Shown piece after piece: positions 26,058 through 35,102 of a stretch of DNA of 51,025 bases. The first letter of the stretch is position 1, and each line of letters starts with the position of its first letter. The position numbers and the translations under genes are program-made. This DNA is from Bacillota bacterium. GTDB taxonomy: Bacteria; Bacillota; Clostridia; Lachnospirales; Lachnospiraceae. The DNA is taken from the NCBI GenBank assembly GCA_023421505.1, contig JAEZTJ010000064.1, positions 1-51,025 of the forward strand, in the 5' to 3' direction. The notes under the pieces are model-generated. The model was not told the origin of the DNA. It made no database searches and was given only the letters and a program-made list of their open reading frames with translations.

Positions 26058-27815
26058 TTACCGATAATTCTGAATAACAAGCTGCAATGTCTTAAATCCG
26101 TTATACTCATTCATTCGAGGAAAATAAGTTATCGCAATCGCAGCATTACATCCTCTGCCCGTCTTTAGCTTTTCCGCTTCCTCTTTACCGTAAGTATTGC
26201 CGATATAATCAAAAAACTGCACAACATCGCCAAAATATATTGCATCCATTTCCCGACCATATTGATTTTCAACACGAAAACGTATCCCGCTTGCGTTCTT
26301 TCCAATAATAAGAGCTGATTTCATTTTTAGATTTTTTTCGGCAAAAAGTGGCTTCTCATTACCCTTACCGAAAGGCTCCAGCCTTCTAAGCTCTTGCACC
26401 AGCTGCTCAGATACGTAGCCTAAAGGTAGGTGGATATCAATCGTCACTTTAGGAAGTAACATTTCCTCTGTCAATGTGGTATTGCGGTTCAGCTTTTCTC
26501 TTAAGCTGTCTACATGCTCAGAAAGTAAGGAAAAACCTGCTGCCATTGGGTGTCCACCCATTTTAAGAAATAATTCCCTGCATCTGGAAAGCTCCTCATA
26601 CATATTATACGACTCAATGGACCTGCCGCTGCCTTTAATACAGTTTTCCGCTTCCGTTAAGATAAGCGTCGGCTTATGATATCTCTCCTTAATTCTGCCT
26701 GCTATAATTCCTGCTATGCTCTCATGACAGTCGGTAAGATAGACCACCAACACCTTATCCTTACATAAATCGCTTTCCTCAATTAATCGAACTGCCTTAA
26801 GCGTATTTTCAGCTGTCATATTCTTTCTTATATCGTTTAAACTTCTTACTTCTTCTGCCAGCCGCAGAGCTTCCTCCTTTGTATCCGCAAGTAATAGCTC
26901 CAAGCCCTTCTTAGCCGTATCAAGCCTTCCTGAAGCATTCAGACAAGGGCCTATTACGAAACCAAGATGGAAGGTATTCAGTTGTTCTTTCTCCACACCG
27001 CTTACCTCCATTAGAGCAGACAAGCCTTTGTTCTTTGTATTCTTCAATAATGTTAAACCATAGTTTACGATAATACGATTCTCATCCACAAGCTCCATAA
27101 CATCACAGACCGTGGCTATGGCGGCATAGGAGAGAAGCTCCTCAATAAGGCTGGCTTTTTGTTCTATTTCAAAACATTCGGTTAAAGCTATGCTTAATTT
27201 ATAGGCTAATACAGCTCCGCATAAGCCATCAAAGGGGTATGTACAGTCAGACTGTTTTGGATTAATTACAGCATCTGCAGCCGGTAGGAGGGTATCCCCC
27301 TCCTCCGTCTGTACTATACTGTGATGATCTGTTACGATTACAGTCATATTATATTTTTTTGCAAGATCAATTTGCTCAATTGCAGCAATTCCGTTGTCGC
27401 AGGTTAATAAGGTATCTATCTGTTCATGATATGCAGTTTCTACCATATTGATATTAATTCCATAACCATCCTTGATACGATCCGGAATTTCATAATCAAC
27501 TTTCGCACCAATCAGGGTTAGGGTTCTGTAAAGAATATAAGTAGCTACAACTCCATCCACATCGTAGTCCCCGATGATTCTTATTTTTTTCCCTTCCAGT
27601 ATCTTACCCTTAAGGATTTCACAGGCCTTTCTCATATCCTTCAGTAAAAACGGGTGGTATAGCTGCTTCACATCGGGATTTAGAAAAGCATTGATAACCT
27701 CTGGCTCTTCAAGGCCTTTATTTACCAGGCAGCGTGCCAAAACCTCACTCACACCGCATTGGTTCATAATCTTATCAAAATCTGCCTTTCTATTCTTAAT
27801 TACCCAATTCTCCAT
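26058..27815 (-). CDS. recJ: Single-stranded-DNA exonuclease RecJ
   Basis: The 585-residue 5'-3' exonuclease acts on single-stranded DNA in repair. The DHH-family motifs are IIGDYDVDGVVATYIL near residue 80, TCDNGI, VTDHHS near 160, and the DHHA1 motif GSGRSI/GGHPMAAGFSL near 395-430. It ends with an OB-type part. GGAGG precedes the ATG, and the gene begins 16 bp after scfB. It is slightly short compared with longer RecJ types but complete in motifs. Confidence 0.94.
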   Translation of the reverse strand: MENWVIKNRKADFDKIMNQCGVSEVLARCLVNKGLEEPEVINAFLNPDVKQLYHPFLLKDMRKACEILKGKILEGKKIRIIGDYDVDGVVATYILYRTLTLIGAKVDYEIPDRIKDGYGININMVETAYHEQIDTLLTCDNGIAAIEQIDLAKKYNMTVIVTDHHSIVQTEEGDTLLPAADAVINPKQSDCTYPFDGLCGAVLAYKLSIALTECFEIEQKASLIEELLSYAAIATVCDVMELVDENRIIVNYGLTLLKNTKNKGLSALMEVSGVEKEQLNTFHLGFVIGPCLNASGRLDTAKKGLELLLADTKEEALRLAEEVRSLNDIRKNMTAENTLKAVRLIEESDLCKDKVLVVYLTDCHESIAGIIAGRIKERYHKPTLILTEAENCIKGSGRSIESYNMYEELSRCRELFLKMGGHPMAAGFSLLSEHVDSLREKLNRNTTLTEEMLLPKVTIDIHLPLGYVSEQLVQELRRLEPFGKGNEKPLFAEKNLKMKSALIIGKNASGIRFRVENQYGREMDAIYFGDVVQFFDYIGNTYGKEEAEKLKTGRGCNAAIAITYFPRMNEYNGFKTLQLVIQNYR

Positions 27816-27831
27816 TGTTCCTCCGTCAGTA

Positions 27832-29256
27832 TCATTCCTCAGCGGCTTTAAGCATTATTGCGCATTCTACACGCTTTTTCTGTAACGCACAGCCGATATC
27901 ATAGGTATCAAATATATCCTCGTGGAATTTATATGAATTCGCGGCACAGCCGCCGCTGCAATAAAATTTAGCGAAGCAGCTGCTGCATTTTTCTTTCGCG
28001 TATACATTGCATTGCTTAAACGCAGCGCAAAGCTCCGTCTTCTTTATCCCTTCATATACATTACCTAGCAGAAATTGATCAATACCGACAAACTGATGGC
28101 AGGGATACAAATCTCCCCAGGGCGTTACCGCAAGATACTCTGTACCGGAACCGCAGCCTGATAATCGCTTTGCCACACAGGGTCCACCGGTTAAATCTAT
28201 CATAAAGTGAAAGAAGTTAAATTCCCTGCCTGCTTTTTTCTCTTCCAGCATATATGCGGCAAGCTTATCATATTCCTCATAGAGCTTTTGCAAATCCCCT
28301 TCTTTTATCGCATAAGGCTCCTCAGGCAAAGCGACTACCGGCTCTACTGAAATCTGTTTAAAACCAAGCTCCGCAAGATGCTTTACATCCTCGGAAAAAT
28401 CAAGATTATTATGAGTAAAGGTTCCTCTCACATAATAATTCGTCTGATTCCTGCTTTTGGCAAACTTCATAAACTTTGGGAGGATGATATCATAGCTGCC
28501 TTTGCCATTTCTGCTAGGACGCATCCGGTCATTGACCTCTTTGCGTCCATCTATACTTAAAACAACATTACTCATCTCCCTATTGGCGAATTCCATCACG
28601 TCATCATCAAGTAATATGCCATTCGATGTCAGGGTAAAACGGAATTTTTTATTATGTATAAGCTCCTGCTCTCTGCCATACTTCACAAGCTCTTTCACAA
28701 CATCAAAATTCATCAAAGGCTCTCCGCCGAAGAAATCCACTTCAAGATTTTTCCGTCCTCCGGAACTTGCAATCAGAAAATCCAGAGCCTGCTTTCCTAC
28801 TTCATAGCTCATCAGCTCCCGATGCCCTTTATATTCGCCTTCCTCAGCAAAGCAATACCTACAGGCTAAGTTGCAGTCATGTGCTATATGCAGGCAAAGT
28901 GCTTTAACAACCGTGGAACGCTTCTTAAAATCCTTTATATATTCTTCATAGATATCCTTCGTAAATAATGCTCCTTCATTTTTCAGATCTTCAATATCCT
29001 TAATTACTTCACAAATCTGATTAACAAGAGCTTTACAGTACTTTGCAAAATCCTCTTCTGCCACACTCTCTGTCTGAATGAGCGCCTTATATTCTGGTCT
29101 TGTATATTTTTCAACCATAGTGCTGATTATGCTTTCGTGGCTGTTGTCTTCATACATCTCAATGATGTCATAGGCCAAATCATCAACAACATGTACCATC
29201 CCGCTGTTAACATCTAAGACTATATTATAACCGTTATTCTTAAACTGGTGAATCAC
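27832..29256 (-). CDS. scfB: SCIFF ranthipeptide maturase (radical SAM/SPASM)
   Basis: The 474-residue radical SAM enzyme installs thioether links in the SCIFF peptide encoded just upstream. An N-terminal peptide-recognition part (1-95) precedes CNLACRYC (CxxxCxxC) near residue 128, EVDFFGGEPLMN near 175 and a C-terminal SPASM region rich in cysteines (CSSCFAKFYCSGGCAAN near 430). The start is GTG 29256 with GGGAGG upstream. The precursor gene scfA lies 273 bp upstream on the same strand, with two hairpins between, which could set different expression of peptide and enzyme. Confidence 0.94.
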   Translation of the reverse strand: MIHQFKNNGYNIVLDVNSGMVHVVDDLAYDIIEMYEDNSHESIISTMVEKYTRPEYKALIQTESVAEEDFAKYCKALVNQICEVIKDIEDLKNEGALFTKDIYEEYIKDFKKRSTVVKALCLHIAHDCNLACRYCFAEEGEYKGHRELMSYEVGKQALDFLIASSGGRKNLEVDFFGGEPLMNFDVVKELVKYGREQELIHNKKFRFTLTSNGILLDDDVMEFANREMSNVVLSIDGRKEVNDRMRPSRNGKGSYDIILPKFMKFAKSRNQTNYYVRGTFTHNNLDFSEDVKHLAELGFKQISVEPVVALPEEPYAIKEGDLQKLYEEYDKLAAYMLEEKKAGREFNFFHFMIDLTGGPCVAKRLSGCGSGTEYLAVTPWGDLYPCHQFVGIDQFLLGNVYEGIKKTELCAAFKQCNVYAKEKCSSCFAKFYCSGGCAANSYKFHEDIFDTYDIGCALQKKRVECAIMLKAAEE

Positions 29257-29309
29257 TGTATTTCCTCCCTAACCTTCAACATGCTTCTATTTCATTACAA
29301 CGAATAGGA

Positions 29310-29362
29310 CTGTCTTAAAATATCTTCCAGACTGATTTAAGTCGAAAAATATTTTAAGGCAG
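29310..29362 (-). other. Stem-loop between scfA and scfB
   Basis: CTGTCTTAAAATAT pairs with ATATTTTAAGGCAG over 14 bp with one G-T. No T-run follows, so it may attenuate or process the transcript rather than stop it. It resembles the stem after the symporter gene (8281-8325). Confidence 0.5.
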
Positions 29363-29485
29363 CCCCACTTTTCTGGTACAAAGTTCTTAAAATCCTTCTG
29401 CAAATTTGTCAAAATCTATGAAAGAGCTTAAAGAACACTGTACTTGGTGAATTCCTGATAACAATACCGCAATTACCAATTAAAT

Positions 29486-29511
29486 CACGTAATTGCAAAT
29501 CAGATTACGTG
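29486..29511 (-). other. Hairpin directly after scfA
   Basis: CACGTAAT-N10-ATTACGTG is an 8-bp stem 18 bp past the scfA stop. It could be a weak terminator or 3' protecting stem that favours precursor over enzyme. Confidence 0.45.
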
Positions 29512-29528
29512 CTCTATGTACGAATTAT

Positions 29529-29669
29529 CTATTTGTTCTCACAGCTCTGATTACCAACTGTACAGGATGTCTTACATGCTGACTGGCAGGATGTCTGACA
29601 CTCACCACAACCACCCTTTTTCATAGTATCCTTCAGGTTTTTTGTGTTTAAAGTCTTGATATGCTTCAT
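29529..29669 (-). CDS. scfA: SCIFF peptide (six cysteines, ranthipeptide precursor)
   Basis: This 46-residue precursor was found by translating the DNA by hand. It begins MKHIKTLNTKNLKDTMKKGG and has cysteines at residues 21, 24, 28, 32, 36 and 43 (CGEC, CQTSC, CKTSCTVG, SCENK). AAGGAGG lies 8 nt before its ATG. SCIFF peptides are nearly universal in Clostridia and are modified by ScfB with Cys-to-Thr thioethers; C32 and T37 match the known link in the related CteA. The mature peptide is thought to be secreted and has been linked to quorum signalling in some species. An extended -10 promoter lies upstream. Confidence 0.95.
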   Translation of the reverse strand: MKHIKTLNTKNLKDTMKKGGCGECQTSCQSACKTSCTVGNQSCENK

Positions 29670-29704
29670 TGTTTGGCCTCCTTAGCATCGATTAACTTCT
29701 TGCT

Positions 29705-29713
29705 ATTATATCA
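29705..29713 (-). promoter_or_regulatory. Extended -10 promoter of scfA
   Basis: On the minus strand TGATATAAT (TGnTATAAT, a perfect extended -10) lies 36 nt upstream of the scfA start. The -35 region is poor, as is usual for this class. Confidence 0.55.
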
Positions 29714-29958
29714 TAAGTATATGCATAAGAAAAGTATTTTTTGCAATTCTATTCTATATCATACATAATTATGGAAAACTGTATTGAAACAATCGTGTAT
29801 GGTATGTTATAATATATCATATCGTAATCAAAACCACTTTAAGTATTATGTGAGTAATCATAAACTATCAAAAGCACCTAAGAATATAAGATTTTTACTT
29901 GATTTAGGTATTTATTCAAGTGTACAAATATAACATAGGAAAGGATTGAAAGAATACT

Positions 29959-30828
29959 ATGAAGAAATATATCATTACTACAGACACAACCTGCGATTTA
30001 CCTCAAGAATATATTGAAAAACACAATATCATCATACTACCGCTGTATTACAGTATTAATGATACAGTTTATGGAGAGGGGAATGTTCTTGAGCCGAAGG
30101 AATTCTATAATATCATGCGCCAAGGTGCCTTACCTACCACTATGGCTGTTAATCCGGATAATGCAAGAAAGATCTTCACTGGTTTATTAGCCGAGGGCTT
30201 TGACATATTGCATATTGCCTTCTCTTCTGCTTTGAGCGGCAGCTGCTCTGTTGCTGCAACAGTAGCAAGAGAGCTTTGCGATGAGCAGCCCGACAGTAAA
30301 ATCATAGTGATTGATTCTCTTTGTGCTTCCCTTGGAGAAGGATTATTTGTTCATAAGGCTGTAATGCTTAAGGAAAGCGGTAAGACATTAGAAGAAACCT
30401 ATAATTGGCTGGAGCATAATAAATTAAACCTATGTCATACTTTTACAGTAGATGACTTGTTTCATCTGCATCGCGGGGGAAGAGTATCAAAGGCTGCGGC
30501 AATTATCGGAACCTTAATCAACGTAAAACCGGTATTGCATGTAGATAACGAAGGCCGTCTTATCCCCCTTAACAATGTCAGAGGCAGAAAGAAAGCACTT
30601 ATCTCTTTGGTGGATGATATGGAAGCTAAGTTAAAAGATTACAAGGGAGATAATGACATGTTCTTTATCAGTCATGGTGACTGCCTTGAGGATGCTGAGT
30701 ATGTCGCTGGTCTTATCAAGGAGCGTCTTGGTATTAAGGATTGTTTAATTAATTATATCAGTCCTACCATAGGTGCTCATGCAGGTCCTGGTACAGTAGC
30801 ATTGTTTTTCATGGGAAAAAGCAGATAA
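29959..30828 (+). CDS. DegV family fatty-acid-binding protein (1)
   Basis: The 289-residue protein has the DegV opening IITTDTTCDLPQEYI and the central FHLHRGGRVSKAAAIIG. DegV proteins bind a long-chain fatty acid; in Gram-positive bacteria related FakB proteins hand it to a kinase (FakA). No fakA is in the window. AAAGGA lies before the ATG. A second DegV is at 47351. The gap 29670-29958 upstream shows no other gene. Confidence 0.9.
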   Translation: MKKYIITTDTTCDLPQEYIEKHNIIILPLYYSINDTVYGEGNVLEPKEFYNIMRQGALPTTMAVNPDNARKIFTGLLAEGFDILHIAFSSALSGSCSVAATVARELCDEQPDSKIIVIDSLCASLGEGLFVHKAVMLKESGKTLEETYNWLEHNKLNLCHTFTVDDLFHLHRGGRVSKAAAIIGTLINVKPVLHVDNEGRLIPLNNVRGRKKALISLVDDMEAKLKDYKGDNDMFFISHGDCLEDAEYVAGLIKERLGIKDCLINYISPTIGAHAGPGTVALFFMGKSR

Positions 30829-30904
30829 TGTATGCTTGTGCAAAGAAGATATTCTACTGTATATTTTATTGGAAGACAAATGTTATATATTAAATGGAGG
30901 CTGT

Positions 30905-31081
30905 ATGTATAAAAGAAAGCCAGATATCCGGATAATTCTTTTAACTTTAGTGCGTGCCTGCTATGGTCGCTTCAGCAGTTACCGAATTCCAAGATTAGGT
31001 ATGCAGGTGCTTACTGAGTTATTTCAGTTTAAGTTACATGATCCTATAAAAAAAGGAAGTTTCTCATCTATAATGATGTAA
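30905..31081 (+). CDS. Small protein of unknown function
   Basis: A 58-residue frame begins at ATG 30905 with GGAGG 5 nt upstream. The open frame extends to 30836, but that start has no site. It is basic and includes a segment LVRACYGRFSSYRIPRLG. I do not recognise it. It lies between DegV and the VOC gene on the same strand. A good ribosome binding site is the main support, and conservation should be checked. Confidence 0.45.
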   Translation: MYKRKPDIRIILLTLVRACYGRFSSYRIPRLGMQVLTELFQFKLHDPIKKGSFSSIMM

Positions 31082-31117
31082 TTAATAATAAAAATCATTA
31101 ATAAAGGAGAAATTACC

Positions 31118-31504
31118 ATGAGTATCGCTATAACACATATCGCTGTATATGTTACTGATTTAGAGAAAGCAAAAGATTATTATATAAACTATTTAGATGG
31201 TAAAAGTAATGCATTATATCAAAATGATGACGGTTTTTCCAGTTATTTCATTACCTTTGACAGTGAAGTCAGACTCGAGCTAATGCATCACACTCAGTTA
31301 GAAAATAGGGAAGTAATTGATAAGGTAAACGGCTTTAGTCACGTAGCCTTTAGTGTGGGAAGCAAAGAAAAAGTAATCGAAATCACAGATAGGATCACCG
31401 CTGACGGATATAAGCTTTACAGTTCTCCAAGACTTACCGGAGATGGTTATTTTGAAAGCTGCGTAGCAGATCCTGATGGAAATCGGATTGAGATAACAGA
31501 ATAA
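31118..31504 (+). CDS. VOC family protein (glyoxalase/dioxygenase fold)
   Basis: The 128-residue protein is a vicinal-oxygen-chelate fold with the metal-ligand pattern H7 (ITHIAVYV), E (RLELMHH), H (GFSHVAFSV) and E (GNRIEITE), as in glyoxalase I. It could detoxify methylglyoxal or act as another small-molecule enzyme; the substrate is not certain. AAGGAG lies before the ATG. A strong terminator follows. Confidence 0.88.
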   Translation: MSIAITHIAVYVTDLEKAKDYYINYLDGKSNALYQNDDGFSSYFITFDSEVRLELMHHTQLENREVIDKVNGFSHVAFSVGSKEKVIEITDRITADGYKLYSSPRLTGDGYFESCVADPDGNRIEITE

Positions 31505-31510
31505 TAGTGA

Positions 31511-31597
31511 AGGATGTCCCAAAATGTTAGTATAATATATAGATAGCTTGTAGCATTCTATATATTATAGTAAACCAATTAACTTTTGGGGCATCCT
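31511..31597 (+). terminator. Double-stem terminator after the VOC gene
   Basis: An outer stem pairs AGGATGTCCCAAAA with TTTTGGGGCATCCT (one wobble). An inner stem pairs TATAATATATAGA with TCTATATATTATA over 13 bp. A T-rich stretch follows. A similar structure is at 38675-38781, so this looks like a small family of palindromic terminators. Confidence 0.7.
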
Positions 31598-31648
31598 CTT
31601 TATTTTAATCCGTTATATGATATAAATACTACGCTTTGCTACGGTTCT

Positions 31649-31861
31649 CTATCGAAACGATCCTCCATTGTGAAGATTACTTACAACTTCTGTTACTCTA
31701 TTTCTTGCTTCGTCCCCTGTTGTAGAACTCTTTATATAGTCAACCATCTGCTTTTTACTATTTTCCGGCATATTCACAAAATTCGTCATTGCTTCCATAT
31801 CAAGTGCCAGACGAAATCCCAATCCTTCCGGAAGCTGGTGTTCATTATCTATCAGACTCAT
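31649..31861 (-). CDS. Small conserved-looking protein of unknown function
   Basis: The 70-residue protein starts MSLIDNEHQLPEGLGFRLAL and continues with MEAMTNFVNMPENSKKQMVD. A GLG(F/M)xLAxxxEAM start followed by a helical middle resembles small Clostridial proteins often annotated as hypothetical (YdeI C-terminal-like). AGGAG lies before the ATG. Function is unknown. It converges on the VOC gene and its terminator. Confidence 0.65.
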   Translation of the reverse strand: MSLIDNEHQLPEGLGFRLALDMEAMTNFVNMPENSKKQMVDYIKSSTTGDEARNRVTEVVSNLHNGGSFR

Positions 31862-32075
31862 TTCTTGCTCCTTTCTTCATGATACAGGATAATATTTTCA
31901 ATAATCCTGTTGTGATTGATTGATTCAAGTTTAGTATCTGATAGTTTTGAATTTTTATGTGATACTTTTATTCCTTATCCTAGATTATTCATCCAGTAAA
32001 ATATAACATTGTTTATACAGCATAATTATTTACTTGTATTATTATCAATTTTCGCTTAGATATTATCGATTTTAG

Positions 32076-34715
32076 TTAATAATTTACAAATGCAGTATAC
32101 TCAGGATTTATTGTAGACCCATTACCGCTTAAGTCAGTAATACTGTTATTTGTTATGAAAATCTTTAAGTAAGTACCATCAGCCGGTATGACGCTTAGTG
32201 TAATATAAACCGTATCACCATTTACGGTTATTGTATTGCCTATCGCTGCTCCGGTGGAGCGATCCTGTACATTTACTACCATAGTTCCCTTGATCGCTTC
32301 TGTAAATTTCATCTCTATTGTATTCTTTGTTGTCGCATTGTATTGAATACTTTTAAATTCTGGATCTTTATTTTCTATTATGTTTATATCCGTTGAGTAA
32401 GAAACCATTTCAGATGAACTGCCATTATATCCCTTTAAACCGGAAACTGTAATCTTATGCTTTCCTGAAGTGGCTACGCTTCCTTTTGTCAATGTAAGCC
32501 GAACCAAGGCTCCGTTCATATCATTACGAATTAAAACTGCATTATCAATAACAGCCCCGTACATATAATAGTTGGTTTTATCAATAGCAGAAGCTTCATC
32601 CAATTTTTCTGCAAATTCAACAAAAATAAAGGAATGGTTATCTTCAGACTGATAGACAGAAAATGGCTCTGCAAGTGCATGAGTCCCCTCAGTCCCGTTA
32701 CCAATAATGATAGTTGCTGTTGCACTAAAGCTTTGGTTTCTGTAATCATCCAGAACAAAACCTTCTGGTAATGTTAGTGTATAATTACCATATAAGGATA
32801 TACTTTTCAGAGTGATTTCAATAACATTTCCGAATACATTAGCTTTTGCATATTCAATATAACCTTTACCGGTATCTACTCTGCCGGAATTCATTGCATA
32901 TTCCAAATATCCTTTCTCTGTTCTCAGACTCACATTCTCATTATAGGTAAGTGTAAGAATTTTCAAATCCGGATTATAGCTATAGTTTGTCATAAGCGGT
33001 CTTATATCTTCAGTAATAAAATATACAGAAAAGTCATACATATTATTCGCATATGTATCTTGGGCTATCACATTATAAGCCTCCCAATGACCAATAGAGA
33101 CCTTCTGAGTACCAGTTAGGGCCGCATCATATGAGGATATTTTGTAATGAACCAGTCTTCTATTATCTGCATCAACCTCACCATAATAGTAGCTGCCGTT
33201 ATTGATCATCACATAACCTGGGTCTTTGATCGAACGATCGAAGGTTGCGGTAATAATATTATAGGAAGTGCGCATAACGGCTAAAGGTCTGGCTTGGGGC
33301 TTCGGTGCCGTTTCTGTGCGGATGCTGACTACAAGACTACCCTCTGCAAGCTTATTACCTGAAGTATCTGTAAGGCCTGATATTGTAACAAGGAAGACTT
33401 TATTATAATCCAAGGTGCTGATATCAGTAAGGTTAATATAGATGGATTTCCCATCGGAGCTAAAGCTATAATTTGATTTGTTATTCAGAAAGCTTATTGT
33501 ACTCGCCTGAACCTGTGCGGTACTTAAAGCCGCTTTTGCACCAGAAACCTTAAAATCACTAAAATCCATTTTTTCCTTAAAGTTTATTACCGTTATCATT
33601 CCCGAATCATCAAGTTCCACAGATGCAAGCTCCGGAGCTGTTAAATCAATGACAGGCTCTTCCTCCTCGGTTTCGTCATAATCTATGGGATCATCATAAT
33701 AATCGTCATCATCCTCTTGTACATTCTCATTTGATGTATCCTTAGGATATTTAAGTTTTACAGAATATGGATACAGAGCCGTTCCATCTGTTGTTAGAAT
33801 ACCGTTATTAAAGGAAATTGAATAGCTTCCATCAAAGTAATTACTTGCTGTTATAGTTAAAGTTCTTAAATTACTGGATAAAGCTGCTGTCAATATCCCC
33901 GGATCCTTCGCTGTGGTACCGGAATCGGCCAATCGGTCGATGGTTATATTACTAGATAACCGACCTCCGGATATTATGGTTGATTCTCGAATGGTGGTTC
34001 CAAAAGCCACCTTGATCTGTTTAGAGTTTACAATATCTGCTGATATAACCTCTGGAGAGACACCGACTACTTCGATTATTATTGCATCCTTAATCTCACT
34101 CATCTTAGCAGCCTCTTGTGAAGCCTCTTTTGCAGCTGCAGCTACCAGTACAATTTTACCTCTTCGAAGTGCAGTAACCTTACCAGAACTGCTGTCGTCT
34201 ATACGTACCGCATTGGGATTGGCCTCTCCATTCGAAGCATCCAGATACCAGTAGGTCAGATCGGATGAATTGGTTGGTGTAAGAGTCCTATTGAAATTAT
34301 ACCTGTCACCAACCCGCATAATAAAGGCGCCGTTTTTTTTCTCTACATTACTAATCTCTATCTTGTCAGCAGGAATAGTTACTGTTATATAGCAGTATAT
34401 GGTCTTTGTTTTCTTGGACGAATATGTAATTTTACATTTTATTTCTGCTGAACCTTTATTCATTGTAGTGATCAAGCCTTTGCTTGTAACTTTCGCTACG
34501 GAAGTATCAGAAGAGGACCATTTGTAAGTACTGCCTTTTACTTTATTTAGAATCTCAAGCTGATACGTTTTACCGATACTATCAATTTCAATTTTCTTTT
34601 CCTTAAAAGCCGGAGCTGCTGCCTTAGCCAAACTACTGCCATGATTCCAAGAAATAAACAATATAATTGCAAATACAAAAAAATAAGCGATCCTTCTCGA
34701 AGCAAATATCTTCAT
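32076..34715 (-). CDS. Secreted Ig-like (BIG2 and Big_5-type) surface protein
   Basis: The 879-residue protein has a signal peptide (residues 1-33, RRIAYFFVFAIILFISW). A BIG2 domain at about 36-112 (KWSSSDTSVAKVTSKGLI) is followed by a second Ig-like part to about 215. An acidic linker near 335-355 (EDDDDYYDDPIDYDETEEEE) comes next, then several further beta-sandwich segments with the (V/I)xFxExhxx pattern of Big_5/SwmB-like domains to the end. No LPXTG, SLH repeats or enzyme domain are seen, so attachment to the cell is unclear. It is probably a secreted adhesin or matrix component. A GGAGG site precedes the ATG. The stretch 31862-32075 after it has no gene. Confidence 0.82.
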   Translation of the reverse strand: MKIFASRRIAYFFVFAIILFISWNHGSSLAKAAAPAFKEKKIEIDSIGKTYQLEILNKVKGSTYKWSSSDTSVAKVTSKGLITTMNKGSAEIKCKITYSSKKTKTIYCYITVTIPADKIEISNVEKKNGAFIMRVGDRYNFNRTLTPTNSSDLTYWYLDASNGEANPNAVRIDDSSSGKVTALRRGKIVLVAAAAKEASQEAAKMSEIKDAIIIEVVGVSPEVISADIVNSKQIKVAFGTTIRESTIISGGRLSSNITIDRLADSGTTAKDPGILTAALSSNLRTLTITASNYFDGSYSISFNNGILTTDGTALYPYSVKLKYPKDTSNENVQEDDDDYYDDPIDYDETEEEEPVIDLTAPELASVELDDSGMITVINFKEKMDFSDFKVSGAKAALSTAQVQASTISFLNNKSNYSFSSDGKSIYINLTDISTLDYNKVFLVTISGLTDTSGNKLAEGSLVVSIRTETAPKPQARPLAVMRTSYNIITATFDRSIKDPGYVMINNGSYYYGEVDADNRRLVHYKISSYDAALTGTQKVSIGHWEAYNVIAQDTYANNMYDFSVYFITEDIRPLMTNYSYNPDLKILTLTYNENVSLRTEKGYLEYAMNSGRVDTGKGYIEYAKANVFGNVIEITLKSISLYGNYTLTLPEGFVLDDYRNQSFSATATIIIGNGTEGTHALAEPFSVYQSEDNHSFIFVEFAEKLDEASAIDKTNYYMYGAVIDNAVLIRNDMNGALVRLTLTKGSVATSGKHKITVSGLKGYNGSSSEMVSYSTDINIIENKDPEFKSIQYNATTKNTIEMKFTEAIKGTMVVNVQDRSTGAAIGNTITVNGDTVYITLSVIPADGTYLKIFITNNSITDLSGNGSTINPEYTAFVNY

Positions 34716-35102
34716 TCTGCTATCCCTCCTAAGCTGATAAAGATTTCAAATTATACAATATATTTATGTCTTATTTGTTCTGAGTCAATTATAGCTTTCT
34801 ATATATAGCATAGCACAAAATGTTTGTCAAAAAAGTGGCATTTTCACGACTAATCCCCAGTAATTTGGCCTATAGTTATAAATAATAAAGCTTGGAATTT
34901 GATAACCTTAGAAAACATAACAAATTCCATCCTGCTGTCTTAATTTCATATGTGCTTGTAGGGCAGATAAGTATGCATTTCCAAAACCTAATAGGCAATT
35001 GACATTTCTGTATACTTACATTGTCACAATCATAAAATTAAGCCAGAGGATGTTATTCGCATCTAAGCTTTTCAGTAGGTTCTTACGACTGGTATATCGT
35101 TA
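34716..35102. other. Gap with no recognised gene
   Basis: About 390 bp lie between the surface protein start and the pepF stop. I see no coding frame with a ribosome binding site and no strong hairpin. It should hold the surface protein promoter; no near-consensus -35/-10 pair was found. Confidence 0.5.
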
